Below, in pieces: positions 14,588-22,554 of a stretch of DNA of 27,728 nt. How positions within the stretch are numbered: the first letter of the stretch is position 1; each line of letters starts with the position of its first letter. Source of the stretch: JBGSMF01 sp964651475 (GTDB lineage: Bacteria > Chloroflexota > Anaerolineae > Fen-1058); the NCBI GenBank assembly GCA_964651475.1, contig CAZYXV010000044.1:1-27728 (forward strand), written 5' to 3'. The translations under genes were made by a program, and so were the position numbers. Under the pieces are notes generated by a model. The model made no database searches. It saw nothing but the letters and a program-made list of their open reading frames with translations, and had not been told where the DNA came from.

Positions 14588-15079
14588 ATGGATATAAAGA
14601 AAATTTACGAGTACGCATTGCAACGCGAGCACGAGGGCAAACGCTTTTTCGAGCAAAACGCGGAGCGTCTAAGCCACGCTGCGGCGGCGGGCGCGTTCAA
14701 GCAATTGGCCGCCGAAGAGCAGCGCCACATCGAGTTCATCCAGAGCCAGATTGACGCGCTGGACAAGGGCCAAGCGCCCAGCGCGGCGATGGGCGTGGCC
14801 ATGGATAAGGAGGGCTTTTTCTCGCAGCGCGCTGCCACCGAGTTGCTTGACCAAACGGTAATTGAGGCGATGGTGCCTGATTTGCCGGTGCTCCGCATGG
14901 CGTTTCTCATCGAGCGCGACTTTGCCGAGTTTTACGATAACGCCGCAAGCAAGGCTGAGGGCGAGGCCAAAAAGGTGCTGGAAATGCTGGCGCGCTGGGA
15001 ACACGGCCACGAGGTGCTGTTCAAGCAAATGCACGACAAGGCCTTTGAAGAATACGCCCAGATGCCGTGGGGAGGCTGA
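14588..15079 (+). CDS. Rubrerythrin-like ferritin-family diiron protein
   Basis: This 163-residue four-helix protein resembles the COG1633 ferritin-like/rubrerythrin family, which binds a diiron centre and often reduces peroxide in anaerobes. Likely ligands are Glu16 in EHEGKRFFE, Glu44 and His47 in EEQRHIEF, then ERDFAEFYDNAA and the second ExxH in WEHGHEVLF. There is no C-terminal rubredoxin domain. A small rubredoxin-like protein encoded at 15562 might replace it. GGAG precedes the ATG by seven bases, and the next gene follows after one base. Its position behind a selenium-containing formate dehydrogenase suggests protection of oxygen-sensitive metal centres. Confidence 0.83.
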   Translation: MDIKKIYEYALQREHEGKRFFEQNAERLSHAAAAGAFKQLAAEEQRHIEFIQSQIDALDKGQAPSAAMGVAMDKEGFFSQRAATELLDQTVIEAMVPDLPVLRMAFLIERDFAEFYDNAASKAEGEAKKVLEMLARWEHGHEVLFKQMHDKAFEEYAQMPWGG

Positions 15080-15080
15080 C

Positions 15081-15548
15081 ATGGCATTATTCACTGCCGC
15101 CGAAGCGTTAGAAATGGCAATGGAAATCGAAAAGAACGGCCAAGTATTTTACAACACGGTGGCCGCTCAAGTGACCGACCCCGGCGCAAAAGCGGTCTTT
15201 CAAGAACTGGCCGCACAGGAGCAGCGGCACTATGCCGCCTTTGAAAAAATGGCTGGCCACATCCAAAGCGCGCCCAGCCTGGCCGGGGCAGACTATGACC
15301 AGTATGATATCTACCTCAAAGCCACATTGGACAATGCGCTCTTTTCTGGGCCAGACAAGGCGCTGGCCGCTGCCCAGCAAGCCCAAGATCAAAAGACTGC
15401 GCTCCAGGTCGCCATTGGCTTTGAAAAAGACACACTGCTGTTCTTTTACGATTTGCGCGATATGGTGGGCGAGGCCGACCAGGAAAAAATCGCCGGCATC
15501 ATCCGCGAAGAAAAGACGCACCTGCGCCGATTGGCCAGGATGTTGTGA
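15081..15548 (+). CDS. Second rubrerythrin-like ferritin-family protein
   Basis: A 155-residue paralogue of the preceding gene, it has the helical pattern MAMEIEKNGQVFYNTVA with Glu17 as a likely ligand, Glu47 and His50 (EQRH), then IGFEKDTLLFFYDL and EEKTHLRRL carrying the second ExxH. The ATG at 15081 lies one base after the upstream stop and is preceded by GGAGG, so it is preferred to longer frames that run through the upstream gene. Probably a diiron peroxidase or oxygen-scavenging protein acting with its neighbour. Tandem copies may form a heteromer, which is inference. Confidence 0.83.
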   Translation: MALFTAAEALEMAMEIEKNGQVFYNTVAAQVTDPGAKAVFQELAAQEQRHYAAFEKMAGHIQSAPSLAGADYDQYDIYLKATLDNALFSGPDKALAAAQQAQDQKTALQVAIGFEKDTLLFFYDLRDMVGEADQEKIAGIIREEKTHLRRLARML

Positions 15549-15561
15549 AGGAAAAAATAAA

Positions 15562-15747
15562 ATGGAACAACCTCAAAACTGGTGGAAATGCTCAGAATGT
15601 GGATACACTCTGCAAGCGGACAAACCGCCCGAAGTGTGCCCGAGCTGCAAGCAAAAGTGCGCCTTTACAGACGCGACCTGCTATACGCCGGAATGCGGCG
15701 GGCCGGGCAACCCTGATCCGCAATTGCTGGGGCCAACCAAGCGGTAG
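15562..15747 (+). CDS. Small rubredoxin-like metal-binding protein
   Basis: This 61-residue protein carries WWKCSECGYTLQA and VCPSCKQKCAF, two CxxC knuckles of the rubredoxin-like type, followed by ATCYTPECGGPGNPDP, which adds two more cysteines. The pattern suits an iron or zinc site. Its place directly after two rubrerythrin-like proteins that lack their own rubredoxin domain suggests it is their electron donor. The ATG at 15562 has AAGGA upstream at 15548-15552. Too short for a more exact family call. Confidence 0.72.
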   Translation: MEQPQNWWKCSECGYTLQADKPPEVCPSCKQKCAFTDATCYTPECGGPGNPDPQLLGPTKR

Positions 15748-15776
15748 AACATTGAAACTGGCTAACCTCTTCGAAA

Positions 15777-15808
15777 ACCTTGCGCTGTCCTCGCGTGCAG
15801 CGCAAGGT
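15777..15808. terminator. 11-bp hairpin between rubredoxin-like and DRTGG genes
   Basis: ACCTTGCGCTG (15777-15787) and CAGCGCAAGGT (15798-15808) pair perfectly around a 10-base loop. The following CTTGTCTTGGG is only mildly T-rich, so this is a weak terminator candidate or an RNA-processing hairpin. It lies in a 135-base gap between the oxygen-protection genes and the second DRTGG/CBS regulatory pair, a natural operon boundary. Confidence 0.4.
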
Positions 15809-15882
15809 CTTGTCTTGGGAAAGGTCTTTGCTATACCTGCAAGCATAGCAACAAGGCCCAAACTGCTTCAGGGAGATGATTA

Positions 15883-16275
15883 ATGAAATTGAGCAAGGTG
15901 CTCGAGGTTGTCGAAGGCAAACCCATTTCCGAAAACGTGAACCTGGACATGGAAGTCCAGATGGGGTCTGGCGCTGATTTGATGAGCGACGTTTTAGCGT
16001 TCACCCAGGAAGGCACTTTGTTGATGACGGGACTGACCAATCCGCAGGTCGTGCGCACGGCCGAGATGGCAGGCATCAAGGCCATTATTTTTGTGCGCGG
16101 CAAAATCCCGCCGTCAGAAACCGTCGCCATGGCTGAAGAAAAAGGCATCCCTCTCCTGGCCTCCAAATACACCATGTTCGAAACGTGTGGGCGATTGTAC
16201 AAAGCCGGGCTGCCGAGCTGCGGCCTGTTCGAGCTTACCTTGCAGCGCTGGCACGACACGTTCGAAAAATCATAG
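15883..16275 (+). CDS. DRTGG domain protein (second copy)
   Basis: A 130-residue DRTGG-type protein with SENVNLDMEVQMGSGADLMSD near the N-terminus, then a TLLMTGLTNPQVVRTAEMAG strand-helix unit and EKGIPLLASKYTMFETCGRLYKAGL near the end. It is longer than the copy at 1902 and more like the versions linked to CBS-ATPase proteins in hydrogenase operons; such a CBS-ATPase gene follows after 45 bases. GGGAGATG is the likely ribosome-binding site. The ligand is unknown, with an adenine nucleotide or related metabolite as a reasonable guess given the CBS neighbour. Confidence 0.78.
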   Translation: MKLSKVLEVVEGKPISENVNLDMEVQMGSGADLMSDVLAFTQEGTLLMTGLTNPQVVRTAEMAGIKAIIFVRGKIPPSETVAMAEEKGIPLLASKYTMFETCGRLYKAGLPSCGLFELTLQRWHDTFEKS

Positions 16276-16320
16276 ACGCTCTTGTAACAAGCCTTCACCC
16301 AGCATCTAAAAGGGATCAAG

Positions 16321-17259
16321 GTGGCACAAAAAAACTCGAAAGAGATTACCAAACTCCAAGAGTTGACCTACGAACTCAAGATCGAGCAGGCCATGACGCA
16401 CAGCGTGGTTTCCATCTCCCCTGATGCCACCATGGCCGAGTTCCGGGAAGCGTTGCGTATCAGCCGCACTTCCGGGACGCCCGTGGTTGACGACGGAAAG
16501 ATGGTGGGCATCATCAGCATCGAGGATCTCATCAAAGCCCTGGCCGCCGGCGAGTTGAGCACACAGGTCAGCGAAAAAATGGTCTGCGACCCCATAACCT
16601 TGTACGCCGACGAGCCGCTGATGCACGCCGTCAGCAAATTCGGCCAATACCGCTTTGGCCGCTTCCCCGTGGTCAACCGTGAAGGGAAACTGGTCGGCAT
16701 CATCACGCAAGGCGACATTGTGCGGGCGATGCTCAAACGGCTTGAGATAGATTATCGCGAAGAAGAGATTCACCGCTACCGCGCCAGCCACATTTTTGAA
16801 GACATCGTCGCGGACCAGGCGGCGCTGGTCTTTGGCTACCACGTGGCCGCCCGCGATTTCACGCGGGCCGGTGAAGCTTCCAGCGGGATCAAGAAAACCC
16901 TGAGCCGGCTGGGCATCCATCCCCAGATTATCCGCCGCGTGGCCGTGGCGACTTATGAGGCGGAGATTAATGTCGTGGTCTACACCGATGGCGGCGAAAT
17001 TGTGGCCGAGGTACGGCCCGACCGCATTAAAATTGAAACATTGGACAAAGGGCCTGGCATCCCAGACATCGAAAAAGCCATGCAGCCGGGCTTTTCCACA
17101 GCACCCGACTGGGTGCGCGAAATGGGCTTTGGCGCGGGCATGGGCCTGCCCAACATCAAATCGTGCGCCGACGAAATGCAGTTGGAATCCACCGTGGGCG
17201 TGGGTACCCATCTAAAAATCATCATCCATGTAAGTAAAGCAACAGATGGCGCCCTGTAA
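16321..17259 (+). CDS. CBS-pair protein with C-terminal GHKL ATPase domain
   Basis: The 312-residue product has two CBS motifs (about residues 20-80 and 85-140; IEQAMTHSVVSISPDATMAEF and VSEKMVCDPITLYADEPLM), which commonly bind adenine nucleotides. An RsbW-like histidine-kinase-type ATPase domain follows from about residue 150, with VAVATYEAEINVVVYTD at the N-box region, LDKGPGIPD as the G1 box and GFGAGMGLPNIKS as the G2 box. It begins with GTG at 16321 after AAAGGGA. The layout suggests an energy-charge-responsive protein kinase or anti-sigma-like switch, possibly with the SpoIIE-like protein (4213) as opposing partner. That pairing is inference. It is the last gene before the second promoter. 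Confidence 0.85.
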   Translation: MAQKNSKEITKLQELTYELKIEQAMTHSVVSISPDATMAEFREALRISRTSGTPVVDDGKMVGIISIEDLIKALAAGELSTQVSEKMVCDPITLYADEPLMHAVSKFGQYRFGRFPVVNREGKLVGIITQGDIVRAMLKRLEIDYREEEIHRYRASHIFEDIVADQAALVFGYHVAARDFTRAGEASSGIKKTLSRLGIHPQIIRRVAVATYEAEINVVVYTDGGEIVAEVRPDRIKIETLDKGPGIPDIEKAMQPGFSTAPDWVREMGFGAGMGLPNIKSCADEMQLESTVGVGTHLKIIIHVSKATDGAL

Positions 17260-17272
17260 TCTTCAAGAGACA

Positions 17273-17286
17273 TGTCACAATTGACA
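17273..17286. promoter_or_regulatory. Small dyad upstream of the second promoter
   Basis: TGTCA (17273-17277) and TGACA (17282-17286) form an exact 5-bp dyad with a CAAT centre, 14 bases before the -35 box. TGTCACAATTGA resembles TGTAACTATTGA (231-242), which overlaps the first promoter, at 10 of 12 positions. It may be a shared regulator site. Evidence is only the sequence similarity. Confidence 0.25.
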
Positions 17287-17300
17287 CACGATGAACATCA

Positions 17301-17329
17301 TTGGCATTAGTGCAAGCTTGTGCTATACT
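17301..17329 (+). promoter_or_regulatory. Sigma70-type promoter of the NAD-linked formate dehydrogenase operon
   Basis: TTGGCA (17301-17306) and TATACT (17324-17329) have an ideal 17-base spacing, which would start transcription near 17336. This leaves a leader of about 105 bases before the ATG at 17443. The spacer holds the palindrome CAAGCTTG. The -10 region TATACTAG is identical to that of the promoter candidate upstream of hdrC. Confidence 0.65.
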
Positions 17330-17442
17330 AGCGTGAACAAAATCAATTTATCTAATCCACACCCAAAGAGGTGAGATGCGTCAATACCTCCCCCAACCCA
17401 CCCGGCGCTATTACGCGCGATCATCTATAAAGGAGCTGCACT

Positions 17443-19197
17443 ATGAGTTTGTCTCAAAAAACAATTAATGTCTTGTCCAAGCTGCCCCACGAGCGGGCCG
17501 AGCTCTTGCCCGCGATAGGCGAGGTAAACAGCCAGTTAGGTTACCTCCCGCCTGAGGCGATTGAAGCTATCGCCCGGCATTTCCATTTGCCCCCGCGCGA
17601 GGTCTTTGGCGCGGCCACGTTTTACTCGATGTGGAAGGTGGGCAAAAAACCACCCGAAGCGGTGTACCTGTGCGATGACGGCCCCTGCCACGCCATGGGC
17701 GCCGCCGATGTGCGCCGCGCGCTGGAAAAGGCGGGGGTCGAGGTGAGGCGCACCAGTTGCATCGGCCAGTGCGGCTGCGCGCCGGTGGTCTTGACCGACG
17801 ACGGCGCGCTTTACCGCCACGTCACGCCGCGCAGCGTCAAGGGCATTTTGGACGGCAAAGAACCCAGGCCTTTCTCGCTCAAGGATGAAATCATTGGCGT
17901 CGAAGCCGACGAGGCCCATTCGCTGCTGCGCCGCGTCGGCAAGATAGACCCGCAATCACTGGACGACGCCGTAAAAGCAGGCGCGTACCAGGCGCTGAAA
18001 AAGGCGCTGGCCATGACGCCGGGAGATGTGATTCAAACCATTCTCGATTCGGGTTTGCAAGGGCGCGGCGGGGCGGGCTTTCCGGCCGGGCTAAAGATGC
18101 GCTTTACGGCAGGCGGGGCCAAAACCACCGGCGGGGTAGCCTACGTGGTGTGCAACGCCGACGAATCGGAACCTGGCACCTTCAAGGACCGCATTCTCAT
18201 CGCTGGCGACCCGCACCAATTGTTGGAAGCCATGGCCATTGCCGGTTACGCCATCGGCGCGCACGAGGGTTATATTTACATTCGCGGCGAGTACGTCGCC
18301 GAAGCCAGGTTGTTGCAGCACTCGATTGAACAGGCCGAAAAGGCCGGCTACCTGGGCCACAATATTATGATTGGGAGCGCTGGCTTTGACTTTCACATTC
18401 ACCTGCACCGCGGCGCGGGCGCCTACATCTGCGGCGAAGAAACCGCGCTGATTGAAAGCATCGAAGGCAAGCGCGGCGAGCCGCGCCTGCGCCCACCCTA
18501 TCCCACCACCAACGGCGTGTTCGCCAAAGCCACACTCGTTAACAATGTCGAGACGCTGTGGAACGTGCCCGGCATCCTCAACAACGGCGGGGCCTGGTAC
18601 AAAGAGATGGGCACAGAAAAATCGCCTGGCACCAAGCTCTATCCGATTTCGGGCCACGTCAAAAAGACGGGCTGCCTGGAAGCGCCGCTGGGAAAATATA
18701 CTTTGCGCCAACTCATCAAAGGTCCCGCAGGCGGCATGCGCGGCGAGGCCAGGTTCAAAGCGTGCCACCTGGGCGGCGCGGCAGGGGCTGTTGTGGGACC
18801 TGAATTTCTAGATGTGCCGTTGGACTTTGGCTCGTGCCAGGCCGCAGGCGCGATGCTGGGCGCGGGTGATATTTTGATGCTGGACACCACAACGTGCATG
18901 GTAGATTATACCCGCTCGGTGGCGGCTTTTTTCCGCGCTGAGTCGTGCGGCAAGTGCACGCCGTGCCGGGTGGGCACCGAGCGGCAAATTCAAATTCTGA
19001 ACGACCTGGTCGCCGGGCGCGGAACGCTTGAGCAACTGGACGAACTGGTCTACTGGGGCGAGCACATGGTAGATAGTTCCTTCTGCGGGTTGGGACAAAC
19101 GGCGTCAACCGCCGTGATGTCTGCGCTCAAACTGTTCCGCAAAGAATTCGAGGCGCATACCAAGGGCAAATGCCCGGCGGGCGTGTGTGTCAGGTAG
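17443..19197 (+). CDS. NuoE-NuoF fusion, NAD-linked formate dehydrogenase diaphorase subunit
   Basis: This 584-residue protein joins two subunits that are separate in most NAD-dependent formate dehydrogenases (FdsG and FdsB). Residues 1-145 are a NuoE-type [2Fe-2S] domain with Cys77, Cys82, Cys106 and Cys110. Residues from about 165 are NuoF, with the FMN site GRGGAGF at 207-213, the NAD site phrase NADESEPGTFKDR and the cluster motif ESCGKCTPC (Cys502, 505, 508) plus FCGLGQT. There is no C-terminal ferredoxin, unlike the NuoF at 7138. AAAGGAG precedes the ATG by seven bases. The next gene, nine bases downstream, is a NuoG-FdhA fusion, so together they form a compact NAD+-reducing formate dehydrogenase or NADH-dependent CO2 reductase. 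Confidence 0.93.
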   Translation: MSLSQKTINVLSKLPHERAELLPAIGEVNSQLGYLPPEAIEAIARHFHLPPREVFGAATFYSMWKVGKKPPEAVYLCDDGPCHAMGAADVRRALEKAGVEVRRTSCIGQCGCAPVVLTDDGALYRHVTPRSVKGILDGKEPRPFSLKDEIIGVEADEAHSLLRRVGKIDPQSLDDAVKAGAYQALKKALAMTPGDVIQTILDSGLQGRGGAGFPAGLKMRFTAGGAKTTGGVAYVVCNADESEPGTFKDRILIAGDPHQLLEAMAIAGYAIGAHEGYIYIRGEYVAEARLLQHSIEQAEKAGYLGHNIMIGSAGFDFHIHLHRGAGAYICGEETALIESIEGKRGEPRLRPPYPTTNGVFAKATLVNNVETLWNVPGILNNGGAWYKEMGTEKSPGTKLYPISGHVKKTGCLEAPLGKYTLRQLIKGPAGGMRGEARFKACHLGGAAGAVVGPEFLDVPLDFGSCQAAGAMLGAGDILMLDTTTCMVDYTRSVAAFFRAESCGKCTPCRVGTERQIQILNDLVAGRGTLEQLDELVYWGEHMVDSSFCGLGQTASTAVMSALKLFRKEFEAHTKGKCPAGVCVR

Positions 19198-19206
19198 GAG
19201 AGCAAC

Positions 19207-21981
19207 ATGGCAAAACTAGTTAACGTCACCATCAATGGCAGAACAATTCAGGCCGAAGAAGGCCAATCCGTCCTCAAGGCGGCGCAGTCGGCGGGCATTC
19301 ACATCCCCACCTTGTGCTATCACCGCGACCTGACCCCCACCGGCAACTGCCGCATCTGCGTGGTCGAGGTGGAAAAGCAGCGTTTCCTGCAGGCCGCGTG
19401 TGTCTTTCCAGTGATGGAAGGAATGATAGTTCACACCCACAGCGAGCGCGTGGTGAAATCGCGCCGCAAGACGCTGGAACTGATGCTGGCTAATCATCCG
19501 CAAGACTGCCTGACGTGCGACGCCGCCAGCGGCTCGTGCGAACTGCAAGACCTGGCTTACGAGTACCAGGTGAGCATCCCCGCTTGGGGCAGCAAGGGCA
19601 CGCGCTATCAAAAAGACAGCGACCCCAACCCATTTGTGCGGGTGGATTTCAACAAGTGCATCTTGTGCCGCCGCTGCGTTCTGGCCTGCGCCGAAATCCA
19701 GGGGCGCAACGTGTGGGGGGTGGCCTATCGCGGTTTTGACGAGCAAATTGTGGCCGGGGCTGGCGTGACCATGCTCGAAGCTCGCTGCGAATCGTGCGGG
19801 CAGTGCGCGGCCTATTGCCCCACTGGCGCGCTCAGCGACAAGATGTCGCACGGCGTCGCCCGCGCGCACCAGGTCAAAAAGGTCACGACGACCTGCACTT
19901 ATTGCGGCGTGGGCTGCCAGTTCGACTTGAACGTGAAAGACGGCCGTGTCATCGCCGTCACATCCAACCCGGACGCGCCCGTCAACGGCATGGCGCTGTG
20001 CGTCAAGGGCCGCTATGGCTACGATTTCATTCACCACCCCGACCGGCTGCTCAAACCCAGGGTGCGCAAATATTTACTGGAGGGGACAGAGCGCCCGCGC
20101 GACCGGGGCGAATGGGTTGAGGTGGACTGGGACACCGCGCTGGACATTGCGGCCAAAAAACTGCGCGAGACGCGCGACACGCACGGCGCGGATAGCGTGG
20201 GACTCCTCACCTCGGCCAAATGCACCAACGAAGAAAATTACCTGATGAATAAATTCGCCCGGCAGGTGATTGGGACGAACAACATTGACCACTGCGCCCG
20301 TCTCTGACACAGCAGCACGGTGGCCGGTCTGGCCGCCTCCTACGGTTCGGGCGCCATGTCCAACTCGATGAAAGACGTCGCCGAGCAAGCCGCTTCCATG
20401 CTCGTGATTGGCTCCAACACCACCGAGCAACACCCCGTCTTTGGCACCATGCTCCGGCGGGCCGTCCGCACGCGCGGGGCAAAAATCGTCGTCGCCGACC
20501 CGCGCAAAATTGACCTGATCGAAATCGCCGCGCTGCACGTGCGGCACAAACCCGGCACCGACATCGCCCTCATCAACGGCCTGATGAACATTATCCTGGA
20601 AAAGGGCTGGGAAGATAAACCATATATTGAAGAACGCACCGAAGGCTATGAAGAATTCAAGGCCGTCGTGCAACAATACACGCCGGACAAGGTCGCTGAA
20701 ATCACTGGCGTCCCGGTGGAGCAACTGTACCAGGCGGCGGAAATCCTGGCGACCAACAAACCCATGGCTGTTATTTGGGCTATGGGCATTACACAGCACA
20801 TCACGGGTGTGCGCAACGTGATGGATCTGGCGAACCTGCAAATGTTGCTGGGCAACATGGGCGTGCCCGGCGGCGGCGTGAACCCGCTGCGCGGGCAAAA
20901 CAATGTGCAAGGCGCGTGCGACATGGGCGGCCTGCCCAACGTCTACCCGGCCTACCAGGCCGTGACGGTTGATGCGGTCAAGCTCAAGTTTGAAGCAGCC
21001 TGGGGCGCGCCGATGTCGAACAAGGTCGGATTGACCGTGACGGAAATGATGCCCGGCGCGGCCGAGGGCAAAGTCAAGGCGCTGTACATTTTGGGCGAAG
21101 ACCCCGTGACCAGCGACCCGGACCTCAATCACCTCAAGCACTGCCTGGAAAGCTGCGATTTCATCGTTCTACAAGACATCTTCCCCACCGAAACGGCCGC
21201 TTACGCCGATGTGCTTTTGCCGGGCGTCAGCTTTGCCGAAAAGACAGGCACCTTTACCAACACCGAGCGGCGCATCCAGATGGTGCGCCAGGCCATCGAG
21301 CCGCTGGGCGATGCCCGCCAGGATTGGCGCATCATTGCCGACCTGGCCAGGCGCGTGTTGGCCGAAGGAGACCGCAAGATTGAAGGCGGCACGCACGCCG
21401 GGTGGGATTACGCCAACAGCGCGCAAATCTTGGCCGAAATCAACGCGCTCACGCCCAGCTATGCTGGCGCCACGTTTGAGCGGCTGGAGCGCGGCGAGAC
21501 TTTCCAGTGGCCGGTCAAAGACGCCGCGCATCCCGGCACGCCCGTTTTGCACGTGGGGCAATTTGCGCGCGGCAAGGGCAAATTTGCGCCCATTGACCAC
21601 GTGCCGCCCGCCGAGTTGCCCGACGACGAATACCCGATGATGCTGACGACCGGGCGCGTGCTGTACCATTATCATGGCGGCGAGATGAGCCGCCGCGCCA
21701 GGGGACTGATGGAAATTTATGGGCAGACGCTCATCGAAGTGAATCCACAAGACGCGCAAAAGATGGGGCTTGATGGGAAGAAGCGATTGCGCCTCACCTC
21801 GCGGCGCGGCTCGATGGAAGGCGAGGCGCTCGTCACCGAGCGCGTGCCGCCAGGCATGGTCTTTGCCAATTTCCACTTCCCTGGCGAGCAAAATGTCAAC
21901 CTGGTAACAAACAATGCGCTCGACCCGACGGCCAAGATTCCAGAGTACAAAGTCTGCGCGGTAAGGGTAGAGCCTGCATAG
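19207..21981 (+). CDS. fdhA: NuoG-FdhA fusion formate dehydrogenase, selenoprotein (Sec367)
   Basis: The 924-residue product reads through UGA at 20305-20307 (Sec367, context NNIDHCARL-U-HSSTVAGL). Residues 1-80 are a NuoG-type [2Fe-2S] domain (Cys37, 48, 51, 65). A His97/Cys101/Cys104/Cys111 cluster follows, then two [4Fe-4S] sites (Cys151-154-157-161 and Cys194-197-200-204). The molybdopterin enzyme begins with Cys230, 233, 237 and 265. Later come NPLRGQNNVQGACDMGG and the C-terminal domain. This is the FdsA layout of soluble NAD-linked formate dehydrogenases, but with Sec. GGAGAGC precedes the ATG. A hairpin at 20319-20337 fits the SECIS. Much of its catalytic part is close to the FdhA at 12481, so the two are paralogues. 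Annotating it as two genes would be wrong. Confidence 0.95.
20305..20337 (+). promoter_or_regulatory. SECIS-type hairpin after the second fdhA UGA codon
   Basis: UGA (20305-20307) is followed by GGTGGCC (20319-20325), loop GGTCT (20326-20330) and GGCCGCC (20331-20337), a 7-bp stem with one G-U pair. The core GTGGCCGGTCTGGCCGC is identical to the element after the first fdhA UGA, although flanking bases differ. It begins 11 bases after the UGA. Confidence 0.88.
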
Positions 21982-21991
21982 GAGGAAAATC

Positions 21992-22375
21992 ATGAAGCAA
22001 AAACAAATCCTGATCATAGACGACGATGCCGATCTCGTCCTTGCGCTTCGCATGGTCTTGGAAGGCGAGGGCTACCTGGTCGAGGAAGCGTCAGACGGCG
22101 CCGAGGGATTGGCCAAGATGCGCGCCCATCCACCGGACCTGGTATTCATGGACGTGATGATGGCGAATCCCCTGGATGGATACTATACGACCCAGGAGAT
22201 TTCAGAGGACCCTCAGCTCCGAAACGTGCCGATTCTGATGTTGTCGTCCATCGCCGACACGCCCTACGCGGCTTCTTTCCCGACCGACCAGTACTTGCAC
22301 ATCATCGAGTTCATCTCCAAGCCCATCGAACCCGAAACGCTTTTGGAAAAAGTCAAAAAGGCGCTAAAGGATTGA
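21992..22375 (+). CDS. Single-domain response regulator receiver
   Basis: A 127-residue stand-alone receiver domain. The acidic pocket IDDDAD (near residue 8-13), phospho-acceptor Asp54 in VFMDVMM, the Ser of MLSSIADT and Lys in FISKPIEP are all present, so it should be phosphorylated. There is no output domain, as in CheY- or Spo0F-like relay proteins. Its D-loop and late segment (DVMMANPLDG, then SIADTPYAASFPTD) share an unusual signature with the receivers at 22555 and 23940. AGGAGG precedes the ATG, ten bases after the formate dehydrogenase gene, so it is transcribed with it. The likely kinase is encoded at 24514 or 26497. Confidence 0.9.
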   Translation: MKQKQILIIDDDADLVLALRMVLEGEGYLVEEASDGAEGLAKMRAHPPDLVFMDVMMANPLDGYYTTQEISEDPQLRNVPILMLSSIADTPYAASFPTDQYLHIIEFISKPIEPETLLEKVKKALKD

Positions 22376-22434
22376 ACTCGTCCACGAGAAAGGCTCGTTC
22401 AGGCGAATCCACGCTGGGGTATATGGGAGTTATA

Positions 22435-22449
22435 CCTCACAGTGTGAGG
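22435..22449. promoter_or_regulatory. Perfect palindrome upstream of the formate channel gene
   Basis: CCTCACA-G-TGTGAGG at 22435-22449 is a perfect palindrome with 7-base arms and a single central base. It lies in the 179-base gap between the receiver gene and the formate channel fusion. A one-base loop cannot form a good hairpin, so it reads better as a DNA operator. I could not define a convincing promoter beside it; TTATAC (22429-22434) is a weak -10 candidate. Confidence 0.35.
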
Positions 22450-22554
22450 CAGCGAAAACTACCGGGGGAGGTGTAAACGAAAGAAACAAGCATAATGACA
22501 ACCACAACTAAAAATCGAATACCAACACTAAAAAATTGAACAAAAGGAGTTAAT

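Noticed and set aside
15545..15883. A 112-residue frame overlapping the rubredoxin-like gene
   Set aside because: It has no family features, overlaps a gene with clear CxxC knuckles and crosses the hairpin at 15777-15808.
17278..17329. Rex or FNR operator near the second promoter
   Set aside because: Neither TTGTGAA-N6-TTCACAA nor TTGAT-N4-ATCAA is present; only short unrelated dyads are seen.
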